Below, piece by piece: positions 1 through 8,288 of a stretch of DNA of 42,873 nucleotides (the stretch's first letter is position 1; each line of letters opens with the position of its first letter). The notes beneath the pieces were generated by a model that saw only the letters and a program-made list of their open reading frames with translations, was not told where the DNA came from and searched no databases. The position numbers were made by a program, and so were the translations under genes. Origin of the DNA: an uncultured Bacteroidales bacterium (lineage in GTDB: Bacteria; Bacteroidota; Bacteroidia; Bacteroidales; P3). Where the stretch lies: the NCBI GenBank assembly GCA_900318275.1, contig ONJY01000018.1, positions 1 to 42,873 of the forward strand, written 5' to 3'.

Positions 1-1
1 C

Positions 2-907
2 ATCGACCCGGGCTTCCCCGTGCAGAAGCAGCAATGCCGCGTCCTCGGCATCCCCATGAAGGCCTTCGACGTCTACGAGTATCGTGGCGACAAGCTGCGC
101 GACAAACTCGAAGAGGAGCTGAAGGACGGCGATGTGGCATGCATGATCTTCAGCAGCCCCAATAACCCCGCGTGGTTCTGCTTTACCGAGCACGAGCTGC
201 AGATCATCGGCGAGATGGCCAACAAGTACGGCGTCGTCGTCATGGAGGACTCTGCCTACTTCCTTATGGACTTCCGCAAGGACTACAGCGTTCCCGGCAA
301 GGCTCCCTTCCAGCCCACCGTGGCCAAGTATACCGACCTGTATGTCATTATGATCTCCGGCTCGAAGAGCTTCAGCTATGCCGGTGAGCGTATCGCCATG
401 ATGGTTTGCTCGCCCAAGCTGTTCAACATGGAGTGCCCCGACCTGAGCCGCTACTACAGCCAGACGCAGCTCGGCCGCGCCCTCATCTTCGGCACCCTCT
501 ACTGCCTCTCCAGCGGCACCGCCCACAGCGTGCAGTACGCTATGGCCGCCATGCTCAAAGGCGCCAACGACGGCACCTTCAACTTCGTGAAGGACATCAA
601 GGAATACGGCGAGAAGGCCGGCATCATGAAGAAACTCTTCACCGACAACGGCTTCTATATTGTCTACGACAAGGATATGGGCGAGGACATCGGCGACGGT
701 TTCTACTTCACCTTCTGCTATCCCGGCTACAAGGGCGTCGAGCTGCTCAATGAGCTGATACGCTACGGCATCAGCGCCATCGCCCTCGACATCACGGGCT
801 CCCACAAGCAGGGCATCCGCGCCTGCGTGGCCCTCGTGCAGCGCGACCAGTTCCCCGACCTCAAGGCACGCCTCGAGGCCTTCCACAAGGACCATCCGGT
901 GAAGTGA
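2..907 (+). CDS. PLP-dependent aminotransferase, class I/II (5' end missing)
   Basis: The reading frame is open from the left edge, so the N-terminus lies outside the window; about 302 residues are visible. It is a fold-type I pyridoxal-phosphate aminotransferase. The cofactor- and substrate-binding segment SSPNNPAW is followed by the Schiff-base lysine in SGSKSFSYAGERIAMM and a C-terminal small domain. The substrate cannot be told from what is visible; aspartate/aromatic-type or general amino-acid aminotransferases are the nearest broad group. The gene is followed by a short heptad repeat and a strong rho-independent terminator, so it ends its transcription unit. The next gene is convergent. 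Confidence 0.85.
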   Translation: MDPGFPVQKQQCRVLGIPMKAFDVYEYRGDKLRDKLEEELKDGDVACMIFSSPNNPAWFCFTEHELQIIGEMANKYGVVVMEDSAYFLMDFRKDYSVPGKAPFQPTVAKYTDLYVIMISGSKSFSYAGERIAMMVCSPKLFNMECPDLSRYYSQTQLGRALIFGTLYCLSSGTAHSVQYAMAAMLKGANDGTFNFVKDIKEYGEKAGIMKKLFTDNGFYIVYDKDMGEDIGDGFYFTFCYPGYKGVELLNELIRYGISAIALDITGSHKQGIRACVALVQRDQFPDLKARLEAFHKDHPVK

Positions 908-908
908 G

Positions 909-936
909 GTAAGGGTTAAGAATTAAGAGTTAAGAG
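909..936. repeat. 7-bp tandem repeat, TTAAGAG type (4 units)
   Basis: Four consecutive heptads (gtaaggg, ttaagaa, ttaagag, ttaagag) start two bases after the aminotransferase stop codon. Read on the other strand this is the CTCTTAA/TAACTCT heptad that recurs at many other places in the window. Confidence 0.7.
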
Positions 937-939
937 TTT

Positions 940-973
940 GGCTGGCGCAGATGGACGGCGCCAGCCTTTTTTT
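940..973 (+). terminator. Rho-independent terminator after the aminotransferase gene
   Basis: A perfect 9-bp stem (GGCTGGCGC at 940-948 with GCGCCAGCC at 958-966) has a 9-nt loop and is followed directly by seven T (967-973). On the minus strand the hairpin lies just past the DUF819 stop codon but has no T-run, so it is mainly a plus-strand terminator. Confidence 0.9.
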
Positions 974-2129
974 ATATCAGCAACAGCAGCTGTGCCAACA
1001 GGAAACCCACGTAGGTGCCTACGGCGTAGCCGAAGAGGCCTACGGCGATGCCAGGCCCTATGATGGCTTTGTTCTTCACGGCCCCGGCCACGACGGGCAC
1101 GAAGGACGGCGAGCAGATGAGCGAGATGCTGGTGGCCAGCGTGGTGTCGGTGTCGATGCGGAAGAGGGCGCTAAGCAGCACGTGCATCAGCAGCGAGCCC
1201 AAGGTGGCTATGGTGATGAAGAGGAAGATGTGCGGGTCGATGTTGCCGAGGGTGCCTGTCGTTACCTGCGAGGCAACGGCGATGGAGAAGACCAGTATCA
1301 GGTAGGTACCGGCCTCGAAGGTACGCTCCATCGTGCGTACCCGCTTGAAGGTGGAGGCTATGATGGCCAAGGTGCTGATGGCGAGGATGAAGACCGTCTG
1401 GAACATGCGCTTTGGACACAGCAGGGCTATGCCTGCACCCACGGCAATGATGATGACGGTCAGCACCAGGGCCTGCGCCAGGGTGCGCAGGTTGTTGCGG
1501 CGGAAGAGGCCGTAAAAGAGTTCGTTGTCGTGGTTTTTGACGTCTATGCTGCCGTCCGGAGCCATCTTGCCCTTGGGGAAGTCGGGCAGCAGGAGGCGCA
1601 GCACGCGCTTGCCGAAGATGATGACGAAGAAGAGGTATACGGCGCTAAGCATGGTGCTGTAGGCCGAGGTGATGATGTAGGTGGTGTCGTCGACGCCCAA
1701 GGCCATCTTGATGGAGGCGAGGTTGGCGTTGCCGCCGGTGTAGAGGCCCGTGAGCATGCCGCCGATGGAGGCGAAGGTCTCGCGGTCGTCACCGGCGCAG
1801 ACGAGGAAACCGACAGCTATGGCGATGCAGCAACCCAGGATGCCGAACAGGGTGGATTTGATGAAGGAAGGCGCCAGCCGCATCCACGACTTGAGGTCGG
1901 AGGAGAAGAGCAGCAGCGGTATGGCGAAGGGGATGGTGTAGGTGGCTATGTCGGTCTGCACTTTGTGCACCTCCGGGGTGTCTGGTATCAAGCCTGTGAG
2001 GCCTAGCAGACAGCCTATGACGTAGGCAATGATGATGGTGCCTACCTTATTGAGTATGGGGAAACGGTAGTTGAGCCACAGTATCAGCAGCGGCGTGAAG
2101 AGGCAGACGGCTATGATGACGAGGCTCAC
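972..2129 (-). CDS. DUF819 family multi-pass membrane protein
   Basis: This 385-residue protein is almost entirely hydrophobic segments, from about residue 3 to the C-terminus, with glycine-rich loops such as IGGMLTGLYTGGNANLASIKMALG. This matches the DUF819 (YjcL-like) family of putative membrane transporters, for which no substrate is established. Its start is GTG; the ATG-initiated dehydrogenase gene upstream ends only 7 bases earlier. It is the last gene of the dnaA cluster. The T-free minus-strand hairpin at 940-966 follows it. Family assignment is firm; function is unknown. Confidence 0.85.
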   Translation of the reverse strand: MSLVIIAVCLFTPLLILWLNYRFPILNKVGTIIIAYVIGCLLGLTGLIPDTPEVHKVQTDIATYTIPFAIPLLLFSSDLKSWMRLAPSFIKSTLFGILGCCIAIAVGFLVCAGDDRETFASIGGMLTGLYTGGNANLASIKMALGVDDTTYIITSAYSTMLSAVYLFFVIIFGKRVLRLLLPDFPKGKMAPDGSIDVKNHDNELFYGLFRRNNLRTLAQALVLTVIIIAVGAGIALLCPKRMFQTVFILAISTLAIIASTFKRVRTMERTFEAGTYLILVFSIAVASQVTTGTLGNIDPHIFLFITIATLGSLLMHVLLSALFRIDTDTTLATSISLICSPSFVPVVAGAVKNKAIIGPGIAVGLFGYAVGTYVGFLLAQLLLLI

Positions 2130-2136
2130 GGCTTCT

Positions 2137-3069
2137 TTATTGTTTCAGCCATTCGTCGACGTGGCCGAAGACAATGTCGGCGCGGGCGGCGAAGCTCTCC
2201 TCTGTGGCGAAGGCCACGTGGGGCGTCACGAGGCAGCGGTTGGTGGAGAGCAACAGGTGGTCGATGGGCAGGGGCGGCTCTTGTTCGAAGACGTCGAAGG
2301 CGGCGCCGGCGATGCGGCTCTCGATGAGGGCTTTGCCTACGGCGGCGATGTCGCAGACGGGGCCGCGGGCGGTGTTGACCAGCATGGCGGTGGGCTTCAT
2401 GAGGGCCAGTTCTTTCTCCCCGATGAGGCCGCGTGTCTCGTCGCACAGCGGTACATGCAGCGACACTATGTCGCTCTGCTGAAGCAGGTCTTCCATCGAC
2501 ATGTATTCCACACCCATAGCCTTCACTTCGGGGCGCTCGGTGCGGCTCCATGCTATCACCTTGGCTCCGAAGGCCACAAGTAGGCGAGCTGTGGCGGTAC
2601 CGATGGCGCCGGTGCCCACGATGCCGACGGTCTTGCCGCGCAGCTCACGTCCGAGGAAGGTGCCTCGGCTGCCGCCTTGTCGTATCTTCTCGTTCAGTGT
2701 TACGATGTTGCGCAGCAGGTCGAGCATCATGCCCACGGCCAGCTCGCTGACGGCGGTGGTGCTGTAGCCAGCGGCATTCTGCACCTTTATGTCATGATCA
2801 TTGCAGTAGGCGAGGTCTATGTGGTCCAAGCCGGTGAAGGCCACACTGAGGTATCGCAGCTTTGGGCATTGGGACAGCACGGTGGCCGGCAGCTTTATGT
2901 TGCTGATGACGGCCACGTCGGCGTCGCGCATGCGGTCGGCGAGGGTTGCCTCGTCTTCGCGGCGGTCCATATAATAGGTGAAGTTGTGCCCCATGGCGGC
3001 ATAGTGTGCCTTAAGGCTTTCGAAGCGCTCACGGCCGATGCCGAGGCTTTCTACACAGATGATATTCAT
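2137..3069 (-). CDS. D-2-hydroxyacid dehydrogenase, NAD-binding
   Basis: This 310-residue protein has the split two-domain architecture of the D-isomer-specific 2-hydroxyacid dehydrogenases. The Rossmann motif VGIVGTGAIGTATARLL starts near residue 148. The active-site Arg is in LVNTARGPVCD, the Glu in FEQEPPLP and the His in LVTPHVAF. Such enzymes interconvert 2-keto and D-2-hydroxy acids with NAD(P)H (hydroxypyruvate/glycerate, D-lactate or similar); the substrate cannot be assigned here. The start ATG lies two bases past the flavin-reductase stop codon, so the two are almost certainly co-transcribed and translationally linked. Confidence 0.88.
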   Translation of the reverse strand: MNIICVESLGIGRERFESLKAHYAAMGHNFTYYMDRREDEATLADRMRDADVAVISNIKLPATVLSQCPKLRYLSVAFTGLDHIDLAYCNDHDIKVQNAAGYSTTAVSELAVGMMLDLLRNIVTLNEKIRQGGSRGTFLGRELRGKTVGIVGTGAIGTATARLLVAFGAKVIAWSRTERPEVKAMGVEYMSMEDLLQQSDIVSLHVPLCDETRGLIGEKELALMKPTAMLVNTARGPVCDIAAVGKALIESRIAGAAFDVFEQEPPLPIDHLLLSTNRCLVTPHVAFATEESFAARADIVFGHVDEWLKQ

Positions 3070-3071
3070 GG

Positions 3072-3641
3072 TTAGTGTCCTTTCTTTTTTACGCTGAAGC
3101 CGAAACCGCCCAGTTTATCGCCGAGGCCGTAGTATTTGCCGTGTGAGTAGGCGAGGGGGCCTGCATGGTTTAGTTGGAACTGTCCGGTTGTCTTGTCGAT
3201 GAGGCTTTCCTCGGCATCCACGGCTACCACGTTGGCCATGAACATGTCGTGTGTGCCGAGGTGGCGCACCTCGAACACGCGGCATTCGATGTTGAGGGGG
3301 CTTTCCTTGATGAGCGGTGCTTTGACGAGCTGTGCCTCTTCGGCGTGGAGGCCCATTTCGCGGAACTTGTTGTAGTCGCGTCCGGAGCGTACGCCGCACC
3401 AGTCGGTGGCGCGGGCCAGGGCCTCGGTGGTGAGGTTGATGACGAACTCGCCTGTGCGTGAGATGATGGCGTGGCTGTGGCGCTCGGGGCGCACGCTGAT
3501 ATAGCACATGGGCGGGTCGCTGCAGAGCGTACCCGTCCATGCCACTGTGATGATGTTGTAGTTCTCGGGGCTGTCGCCGCAGCTTACCATGACGGCCGGC
3601 AGCGGGTAGATCATTGTCCCGGGCTTGAATGGAGTCTTCAT
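3072..3641 (-). CDS. Flavin reductase family protein (FMN-binding split barrel)
   Basis: This 189-residue protein has the flavin-reductase-like FMN-binding fold. The N-terminal stretch MVSCGDSPENYNIITVAWTG is the typical opening strand, followed by PPMCYISVRPERHSHAII and VINLTTEALA. The longer open frame upstream is only dnaA read in another frame. The ATG chosen here overlaps the dnaA stop as ATGA, a classic translational-coupling arrangement. Members reduce or carry FMN for partner enzymes, or act as redox proteins of unknown substrate. The downstream dehydrogenase makes a redox role plausible, but no partner oxygenase is present. Confidence 0.85.
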   Translation of the reverse strand: MKTPFKPGTMIYPLPAVMVSCGDSPENYNIITVAWTGTLCSDPPMCYISVRPERHSHAIISRTGEFVINLTTEALARATDWCGVRSGRDYNKFREMGLHAEEAQLVKAPLIKESPLNIECRVFEVRHLGTHDMFMANVVAVDAEESLIDKTTGQFQLNHAGPLAYSHGKYYGLGDKLGGFGFSVKKKGH

Positions 3642-5086
3642 TCGGAGAGCTTCTTGTCGAGCTCGTCGACCATAGCGCGTATGTGACGGTCGGTCTGGCG
3701 CAGGTTCTCTATGGTCTTGCAGGCGTGGAGCACGGTGGCGTGGTCCTTGTTGCCGCACTGCATGCCGATGACGGCGAGGCTTGACTTGGTGATTTTCTTG
3801 GCGAAGTACATGCTCAGCTGGCGGGCCTGCACTATCTCGCGTTTGCGCGAGGTGTTCTGTATGGCGTCGACGGGCAGCTCCAGGTAGTCGCACACCACCT
3901 TCTGTATGTAGTCGATGGTAATCTCGCGGGCCGAGCTCTGCACGTATTTGTCTATCATCTGCTTGCTGAGCTCAAGGTTGATTTCCTTGCGGTTAAGCGT
4001 GCTTTGCGCGATTAAGGATATGAGTGCGCCCTCAAGTTCGCGGACGTTGGTGTTGATGTTGTAGGCTATGTATTCCACCACGTCGTCGGCCAGCTCGATG
4101 CCTTCGAGCTGCGCTTTCTGCACGAGGATGCGCTTGCGTGTCTCCACGTCGGGTGCCTGCAGGTCGGCGTTGAGACCCCATTTGAGGCGGCTGAGGAGGC
4201 GTGGTTCGAGGCCCTGGAGTTCGCCGGGGGCTTTGTCGGAGGTGATGATTATCTGGCAGCCGTGTTGGTGCAGGTAGTTGAAGATGTGGAAGAAGGCTTC
4301 CTGTGTCTTGGGTGCCTTGCCGGCCCAGAACTGTATGTCGTCGATGATGAGGACGTCGATGATTTCGTAGAAGTGAATGAAGTCGTTCGTGGTGCCTGTG
4401 CGACCGGCTTCGGCATACTGCTGCATGAACTGCTCGCTGGTGACGTAGAGCACTTTCTTGTCGGGGTTAAGCTCTTTGGTCTTGAGGCCAATGGCGTTGG
4501 CGAGGTGTGTCTTGCCGAGACCTACGCCGGAGTGGAGGAGCAGGGGGTTGAACGAGGTGGTGCCTGGTTTCTCTGCCACAGCATAGCCGGCCGAGCGTGC
4601 CAGACGGTTGCAGTCGCCTTCGACGAAGTTGTCAAGGGTGTAGTTGGGCGAGAGCTGCGAGTTGATGCGCTGCTTGTTGATGCCCGGTATGACGAAGGGG
4701 TCGGGGATGGCCTGGTTCTTTTCCTTGCCGATGGCTATGGGCAGGTCGGTGAGCGGGTTGCGCGTGTTCTGGCGCCCCACCGACGGCAGGGTGGTGACTA
4801 TGGGAGAGGTGCGGATGCTCTGGTCCATCACTACGCTGTATTTCAGCATGCCGCTGACGCCGAGCTGCAGTTTTATGACCCTCTTTAATAAATCTATATA
4901 ATGTTCTTCTAAATATTCATAGAAAAACTGGCTGGGCACCTGCACTATCAGGGTGGCGCCGTCGAGCTGCAGCGGCACTATCGGACGGAACCACGTCTCG
5001 AACGCCGTGTGGTTCTCGGGACCCAGCGTGTCTTTTATCATGTTCAGGCACTCAGCCCACACTCTTTTGTAGTCTTCCTCTATCAT
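3638..5086 (-). CDS. dnaA: Chromosomal replication initiator protein DnaA
   Basis: DnaA binds 9-bp boxes at the origin and opens the duplex. In order it has an N-terminal domain I (WFRPIVPLQL), a variable linker, the AAA+ domain with Walker A (SGVGLGKTHLANAIG) and Walker B (VLIIDDIQF), and the C-terminal DNA-binding domain ending with the signature GNKDHATVLHACKTI. I chose the ATG at 5086, giving 482 residues that begin MIEEDYKRVW as in related DnaA proteins. An in-frame TTG at 5113 would add nine lysine-rich residues. It heads a four-gene cluster and overlaps the flavin reductase by 4 bp. The AT-rich gap upstream holds DnaA-box-like sites. Confidence 0.96.
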   Translation of the reverse strand: MIEEDYKRVWAECLNMIKDTLGPENHTAFETWFRPIVPLQLDGATLIVQVPSQFFYEYLEEHYIDLLKRVIKLQLGVSGMLKYSVVMDQSIRTSPIVTTLPSVGRQNTRNPLTDLPIAIGKEKNQAIPDPFVIPGINKQRINSQLSPNYTLDNFVEGDCNRLARSAGYAVAEKPGTTSFNPLLLHSGVGLGKTHLANAIGLKTKELNPDKKVLYVTSEQFMQQYAEAGRTGTTNDFIHFYEIIDVLIIDDIQFWAGKAPKTQEAFFHIFNYLHQHGCQIIITSDKAPGELQGLEPRLLSRLKWGLNADLQAPDVETRKRILVQKAQLEGIELADDVVEYIAYNINTNVRELEGALISLIAQSTLNRKEINLELSKQMIDKYVQSSAREITIDYIQKVVCDYLELPVDAIQNTSRKREIVQARQLSMYFAKKITKSSLAVIGMQCGNKDHATVLHACKTIENLRQTDRHIRAMVDELDKKLSE

Positions 5087-5160
5087 AACTTCGGTCTTTT
5101 TCGCTTTTTTCAATCACTTACGGGCATAACGCCCCGTTTTCTCTGTTTGCAAAGTTCTCC

Positions 5161-5600
5161 CTTTTTTTGTGTACAGAAATTCAAAAAAAAATTTGTCAAG
5201 TTCATTTTTATTTTGTAAAGTTTTGCCGCCCAGCAAGGCCCCCTTTCCGACCACTTTCACCACAACACACTAATTTTCAAAAGCCGTTCTGTTAAATTAC
5301 GTTTTTGCGTCGGCTTTTAATATACGATTTTTTTTCCATTGTTTGAATTTTTTTTTACTTTTTTCCACCATCCGCCCCACGATTTGTTGATAACCCGACA
5401 CGTGGTTGTTAATTAGTCTGTTGCGAGTTGAAAACCGTTGCCAGTATCTGTGGCTCAGTATGTTGCAATAATTGTTTGATTTTCAAAAGCCATTATTTTG
5501 CATCCTTTTTTTAACTCTTTGTTTTTGTGTTTTGTTATGATGTTATCCACCTAAAACGGTTGAAAACAGTAGGCGCTATCAACAGTTTTTTTCTTTTGAA
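5161..5600. other. Candidate replication origin (DnaA-box-like sites in AT-rich DNA)
   Basis: Relative to TTATCCACA there is an 8/9 match TTATCCACC at 5543-5551 (+), an 8/9 match TTATCAACA on the minus strand at 5385-5393, and 7/9 matches at 5361-5369 (TTTTCCACC) and 5576-5584 (CTATCAACA). They lie within poly-A/T-rich sequence directly upstream of dnaA. No box is perfect, and gene orientation does not switch cleanly here, so this is a hypothesis only. Confidence 0.35.
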
Positions 5601-5661
5601 GAAACGTGTACTGGCGCTCTGAAGCGACGATGGCTCGGGTTCGACTGGGTGGGCCATGGGG

Positions 5662-5738
5662 GCTACTACGGGTTTACTACGGTCTTGCTACGGGGTCCCT
5701 TCGACTTTCCTATGGCCTTCCTACGGCTTTTCAATGGC
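5662..5738. repeat. Degenerate 11-bp phased repeat, CTACGG core (7 units)
   Basis: CTACGG or one- to two-base variants start at 5666, 5677, 5688, 5699, 5710, 5721 and 5732, exactly 11 bp apart, while the bases between cores vary. The same core and period occur in the arrays at 15044, 28015, 28123 and 42074. Confidence 0.7.
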
Positions 5739-5861
5739 CGTAAGTCGATGATTTTCAGTACTGCGGCCGAGAAGGGACCGAGGAGGGGCCGAAGGGACTA
5801 TATCTTTGTGTCTGATTGTCAGCGGTTTATGTTTATGGCGTTGAGAATGAGTGAAAATTAA

Positions 5862-5893
5862 TTTGGCGCTGTCGGAAAATATTGTTACTTTTG
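5862..5893 (+). promoter_or_regulatory. Bacteroidota-type promoter for corA
   Basis: A -33 element TTTG (5862-5865) and a -7 element TACTTTTG (5886-5893) are separated by 20 bp, matching the Bacteroidota consensus TTTG-N19-21-TAnnTTTG. Transcription would start near 5900, leaving a leader of about 70 nt. Confidence 0.75.
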
Positions 5894-5956
5894 CAAACGA
5901 ACCAATACCGTAACGCGAATGTAGAATGCTGACCACCAGGTAGTCACACAAACCCG

Positions 5957-5965
5957 AAGGAGGTG
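5957..5965 (+). promoter_or_regulatory. Unusually strong Shine-Dalgarno sequence of corA
   Basis: AAGGAGGTG lies 4 nt before the corA ATG and is a near-full complement of the 16S 3' tail. Genes of this phylum generally lack Shine-Dalgarno sequences, and the other starts inspected in this window have none comparable. It fixes the corA start at 5970. Confidence 0.75.
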
Positions 5966-5969
5966 TAAA

Positions 5970-6896
5970 ATGATAGAAACGATCCAGTACAAGTCGCTCA
6001 AGTGGCTCGACATCACGAATCCAAGCGAGGATGATTACAACATGTTGTTGGACGACTATCGGTTCCATCCCCTCGACATCGAAGACTGCCGCGGTACCAC
6101 CCAGCGTCCGAAAATCGACGAGTACGACGACTATTATTTCCTCATCCTTCATTTCCCCTATTTCGACAAGGGCAACAAGTTCATCCGCATCCGCGAGGTG
6201 AAGATCTTCTGGGGTCGCGACTACATCATCACCCTCGGCAAGGCCCATTGGGTGGTGAAGAAGTTCTTCGACGAGGTGCGCGAAGACCTGGCCGAGGGCG
6301 ATGAGGACACGCAGGAGATGATGGCCACCAGCGACCAGCTGCTCTACCACATCCTGAACCGCCTGATGCTGGAGACCAACACGCTGGTGCAGCGCGTGGG
6401 TGCCGAGGTGGACCTCATCAACTACGACATTTTCAACCGCCGTGCGCGCTCCATCATCGAGCAGATATCAGAGACGCGGCGCAACACCATCCTGCTGAAC
6501 ACCACCTTCCGCCCGCAGCTGCGCGTGCTCCACATGTTCGAGAGCGGCGGCATCAAGGGCTTCGTGGACCCCGAGGTGCTCGACATGGAGGACTACTGGG
6601 GCAACATACTGGACCAGTACCAGAAGATGTACGACTCCATCGAGGACTACGGCGAATTGGTCGAGGGTCTGTCGCATACATTTGACTCGTTGCTGACCAA
6701 CCGCACCAACGAGATTATGCGCGTGCTGACCTACATCAACACCATCCTGCTGCCGCTGACGCTGGTCACAGGATTCTTCGGCATGAACGTGGACTTCCCC
6801 TTCACGGCGAACACCGTTGCCTTCTGGGTCATCCTCGGCGCTCTGCTGGTGATGTCCGTTGTCCTGCTGTTCTTCCTGCGCCGCATGACGCGGTAG
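5970..6896 (+). CDS. corA: CorA family magnesium/cobalt transporter
   Basis: This 308-residue protein has the CorA plan: a large N-terminal cytoplasmic alpha/beta domain, a long helix, and two C-terminal membrane helices. The pore signature GMN lies in VTGFFGMNVDFPF near residue 271, after the first helix, and the second helix (VAFWVILGALLVMSVVLLFFL) ends in the basic tail RRMTR. It would form a homopentameric Mg2+ channel in the inner membrane. The gene stands alone, with its own promoter and a strong ribosome-binding site, and ends at a bidirectional terminator shared with the convergent operon. Confidence 0.93.
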   Translation: MIETIQYKSLKWLDITNPSEDDYNMLLDDYRFHPLDIEDCRGTTQRPKIDEYDDYYFLILHFPYFDKGNKFIRIREVKIFWGRDYIITLGKAHWVVKKFFDEVREDLAEGDEDTQEMMATSDQLLYHILNRLMLETNTLVQRVGAEVDLINYDIFNRRARSIIEQISETRRNTILLNTTFRPQLRVLHMFESGGIKGFVDPEVLDMEDYWGNILDQYQKMYDSIEDYGELVEGLSHTFDSLLTNRTNEIMRVLTYINTILLPLTLVTGFFGMNVDFPFTANTVAFWVILGALLVMSVVLLFFLRRMTR

Positions 6897-7020
6897 GAGG
6901 ATGGCGTGTATATTTTAATGTTCTTTTTTAAACAATAGCATTATGCATCGCCACACCGTAGGGCTGCGCTACGCGCAAACTGGCGGTGGAGTGAGAGATG
7001 AAAGGATAATGAAAAAAAAC

Positions 7021-7052
7021 AAGGTCTGCCGGAAGGACAGGCCTTTTGTTTT
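7021..7052. terminator. Bidirectional rho-independent terminator between corA and the yciH operon
   Basis: The stem AAGGTCTG (7021-7028) / CAGGCCTT (7038-7045) contains one G-T pair. It is followed by TTTTGTTTT on the plus strand and preceded by an A-run (about 7011-7018) that gives a T-run on the minus strand. It serves both convergent units. Confidence 0.8.
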
Positions 7053-7053
7053 G

Positions 7054-7380
7054 TCAGCGGACGTTGTAGCCGTCGGCGGCGAGAAGTTGGCGCACTTTGT
7101 CGAGATGGTCGCCCTGGATGATTATCTCGCAGTCTTTGGCGGCGCCTCCTACGCCGCAGCGGCTCTTGAGGGTCTTGCCGAGGGCCTGGAGGTCGTCGTC
7201 GGTGCCCACGAAGCCTGTGACGAGGGTGACGGTCTTGCCGCCGCGGTGGTGGCGGTCAAGGGTGACACGCAGTCGCTGCTTGGCGGGCGGCAGGGTCTCG
7301 GCCTCGGGCTCGTCGGCGTACTGGTACTGGTAGTCGGGGTTGGTGGAATAGACGACTCCTATGATGTTCTTCTTGCTCAT
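7054..7380 (-). CDS. SUI1/eIF1-like translation factor (YciH family)
   Basis: The 108-residue protein carries a SUI1 domain in its second half. LRVTLDRHHRGGKTVTLVTGF is followed by LQALGKTLKSRCGVGGAAKDCEIIIQGDH, the typical eIF1/YciH glycine-rich core. Bacterial YciH proteins are thought to bind the small ribosomal subunit and influence start-site fidelity; their role is less settled than that of eukaryotic eIF1. The first 40 residues are a low-complexity tyrosine- and acid-rich leader. Its ATG overlaps the stop of the lipid kinase (ATGA). It is the last gene of the six-gene operon. Confidence 0.88.
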   Translation of the reverse strand: MSKKNIIGVVYSTNPDYQYQYADEPEAETLPPAKQRLRVTLDRHHRGGKTVTLVTGFVGTDDDLQALGKTLKSRCGVGGAAKDCEIIIQGDHLDKVRQLLAADGYNVR

Positions 7381-8288
7381 CGTATGCGGGGCAGCAGCAG
7401 TTGTTTCATGTCGCGGGCGTAGATCTTCACCGACTTGGGGTGCACGACGAAGTTGACGCTCTTGCCTATGTTCTCGCCTTCGCCGTCGAGGTTGACCCAG
7501 CGGTCGGCGTTACCTTCGATGAGCACCTCTTTGGCGCGGAACATCTCGACATGCTGCGAGAGGTCGAGGTGGTTGGTGAAGGCGAGAGGGGCTGTGATGC
7601 CGAGGTGGTCGATGGGCACCTTGTCGAGGATGGAGACATCCAGCAGGCCGTCGTCGAGCTTGGCCTTGGGGGCTACGGCGAGGTTGTAGCCGAACTGGCG
7701 GCTGTTGGCGACGGCGATGAACCACGCGTTGCGGTAGTATTCGTGGCCGTCGACGGTGATGCGGTAGTCGGAGTTCTTGTAGCGCGTGTATTCGCGCAGC
7801 ACGAGATTTGTGTAGGCAGCGAGGCCGCGGGTCTTGGCGGAATGCATAAGGCGCGCTATGTAGGCGTCGAAGCCGCAGCCGGCGGCATTGACGACGACCC
7901 AGCGGTCGTTGACGACGATGGAGTCGATGGTCTGCTCGCATTGCTGGTTGAGGACGCGGATGGCGAGCCAGGGCTGCAGCGGCAGCTTGAGGGTGCGCGC
8001 AAGACCGTTGCCAGAGCCGCAGGGTATGATGCCGAGACGGGTGTCGGTGTCCTTGATGCCCTGCACGACGTCGTTGACGGAGCCGTCGCCGCCCACGGCC
8101 ACCACACAATCGTAGCCTTTGTCGGCAGCCTCGCGGGCTATCTCGGTGCCGTGGTGTATGTGCTCGGTGTAGCGCACCGAGTAGTCGAAGAGGTCTTGGT
8201 TGAGGTTCTGCTTGAGCAGGGTCTCTATGCGGCGTTGGCGTCCGACGCCAGAGATGGGGTTTACGATGATGAGGGTCTTGGTTTTCAT
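7377..8288 (-). CDS. Diacylglycerol kinase-like lipid kinase (DAGK catalytic domain)
   Basis: This 303-residue protein is of the YegS/DgkB kind. The nucleotide-binding GGDGSVNDVVQG lies near residue 65 and GSGNGLARTLKLP near residue 92, with the C-terminal beta-sandwich DAGK accessory domain after it. Such cytoplasmic or membrane-associated enzymes phosphorylate diacylglycerol or related lipids. Its start codon overlaps the stop of the upstream LTA-synthase-like gene by one base (TAATG). Enzymes of that kind release diacylglycerol, so recycling it to phosphatidic acid is the natural inference. A sphingosine-kinase-like activity is the main alternative, because many Bacteroidota make sphingolipids. 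Confidence 0.88.
   Translation of the reverse strand: MKTKTLIIVNPISGVGRQRRIETLLKQNLNQDLFDYSVRYTEHIHHGTEIAREAADKGYDCVVAVGGDGSVNDVVQGIKDTDTRLGIIPCGSGNGLARTLKLPLQPWLAIRVLNQQCEQTIDSIVVNDRWVVVNAAGCGFDAYIARLMHSAKTRGLAAYTNLVLREYTRYKNSDYRITVDGHEYYRNAWFIAVANSRQFGYNLAVAPKAKLDDGLLDVSILDKVPIDHLGITAPLAFTNHLDLSQHVEMFRAKEVLIEGNADRWVNLDGEGENIGKSVNFVVHPKSVKIYARDMKQLLLPRIR

Larger units (their letters stand above)
5087..5969. other. Gene-free AT-rich region between dnaA and corA (candidate origin, repeats, promoter)
   Basis: No credible gene is present. The dnaA side (about 5114-5600) is AT-rich with poly-A/T runs, several near-consensus DnaA boxes and a 13-bp direct repeat (ATTTTCAAAAGCC at 5273-5285 and 5479-5491). 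About 5640-5740 holds a degenerate 11-bp phased repeat. The corA promoter and its leader fill the remainder. Confidence 0.6.

Noticed and set aside
5649-5861. 70-codon open frame on the plus strand
   Set aside because: It is built from the degenerate 11-bp repeat region and lies upstream of the corA promoter; no coding character.
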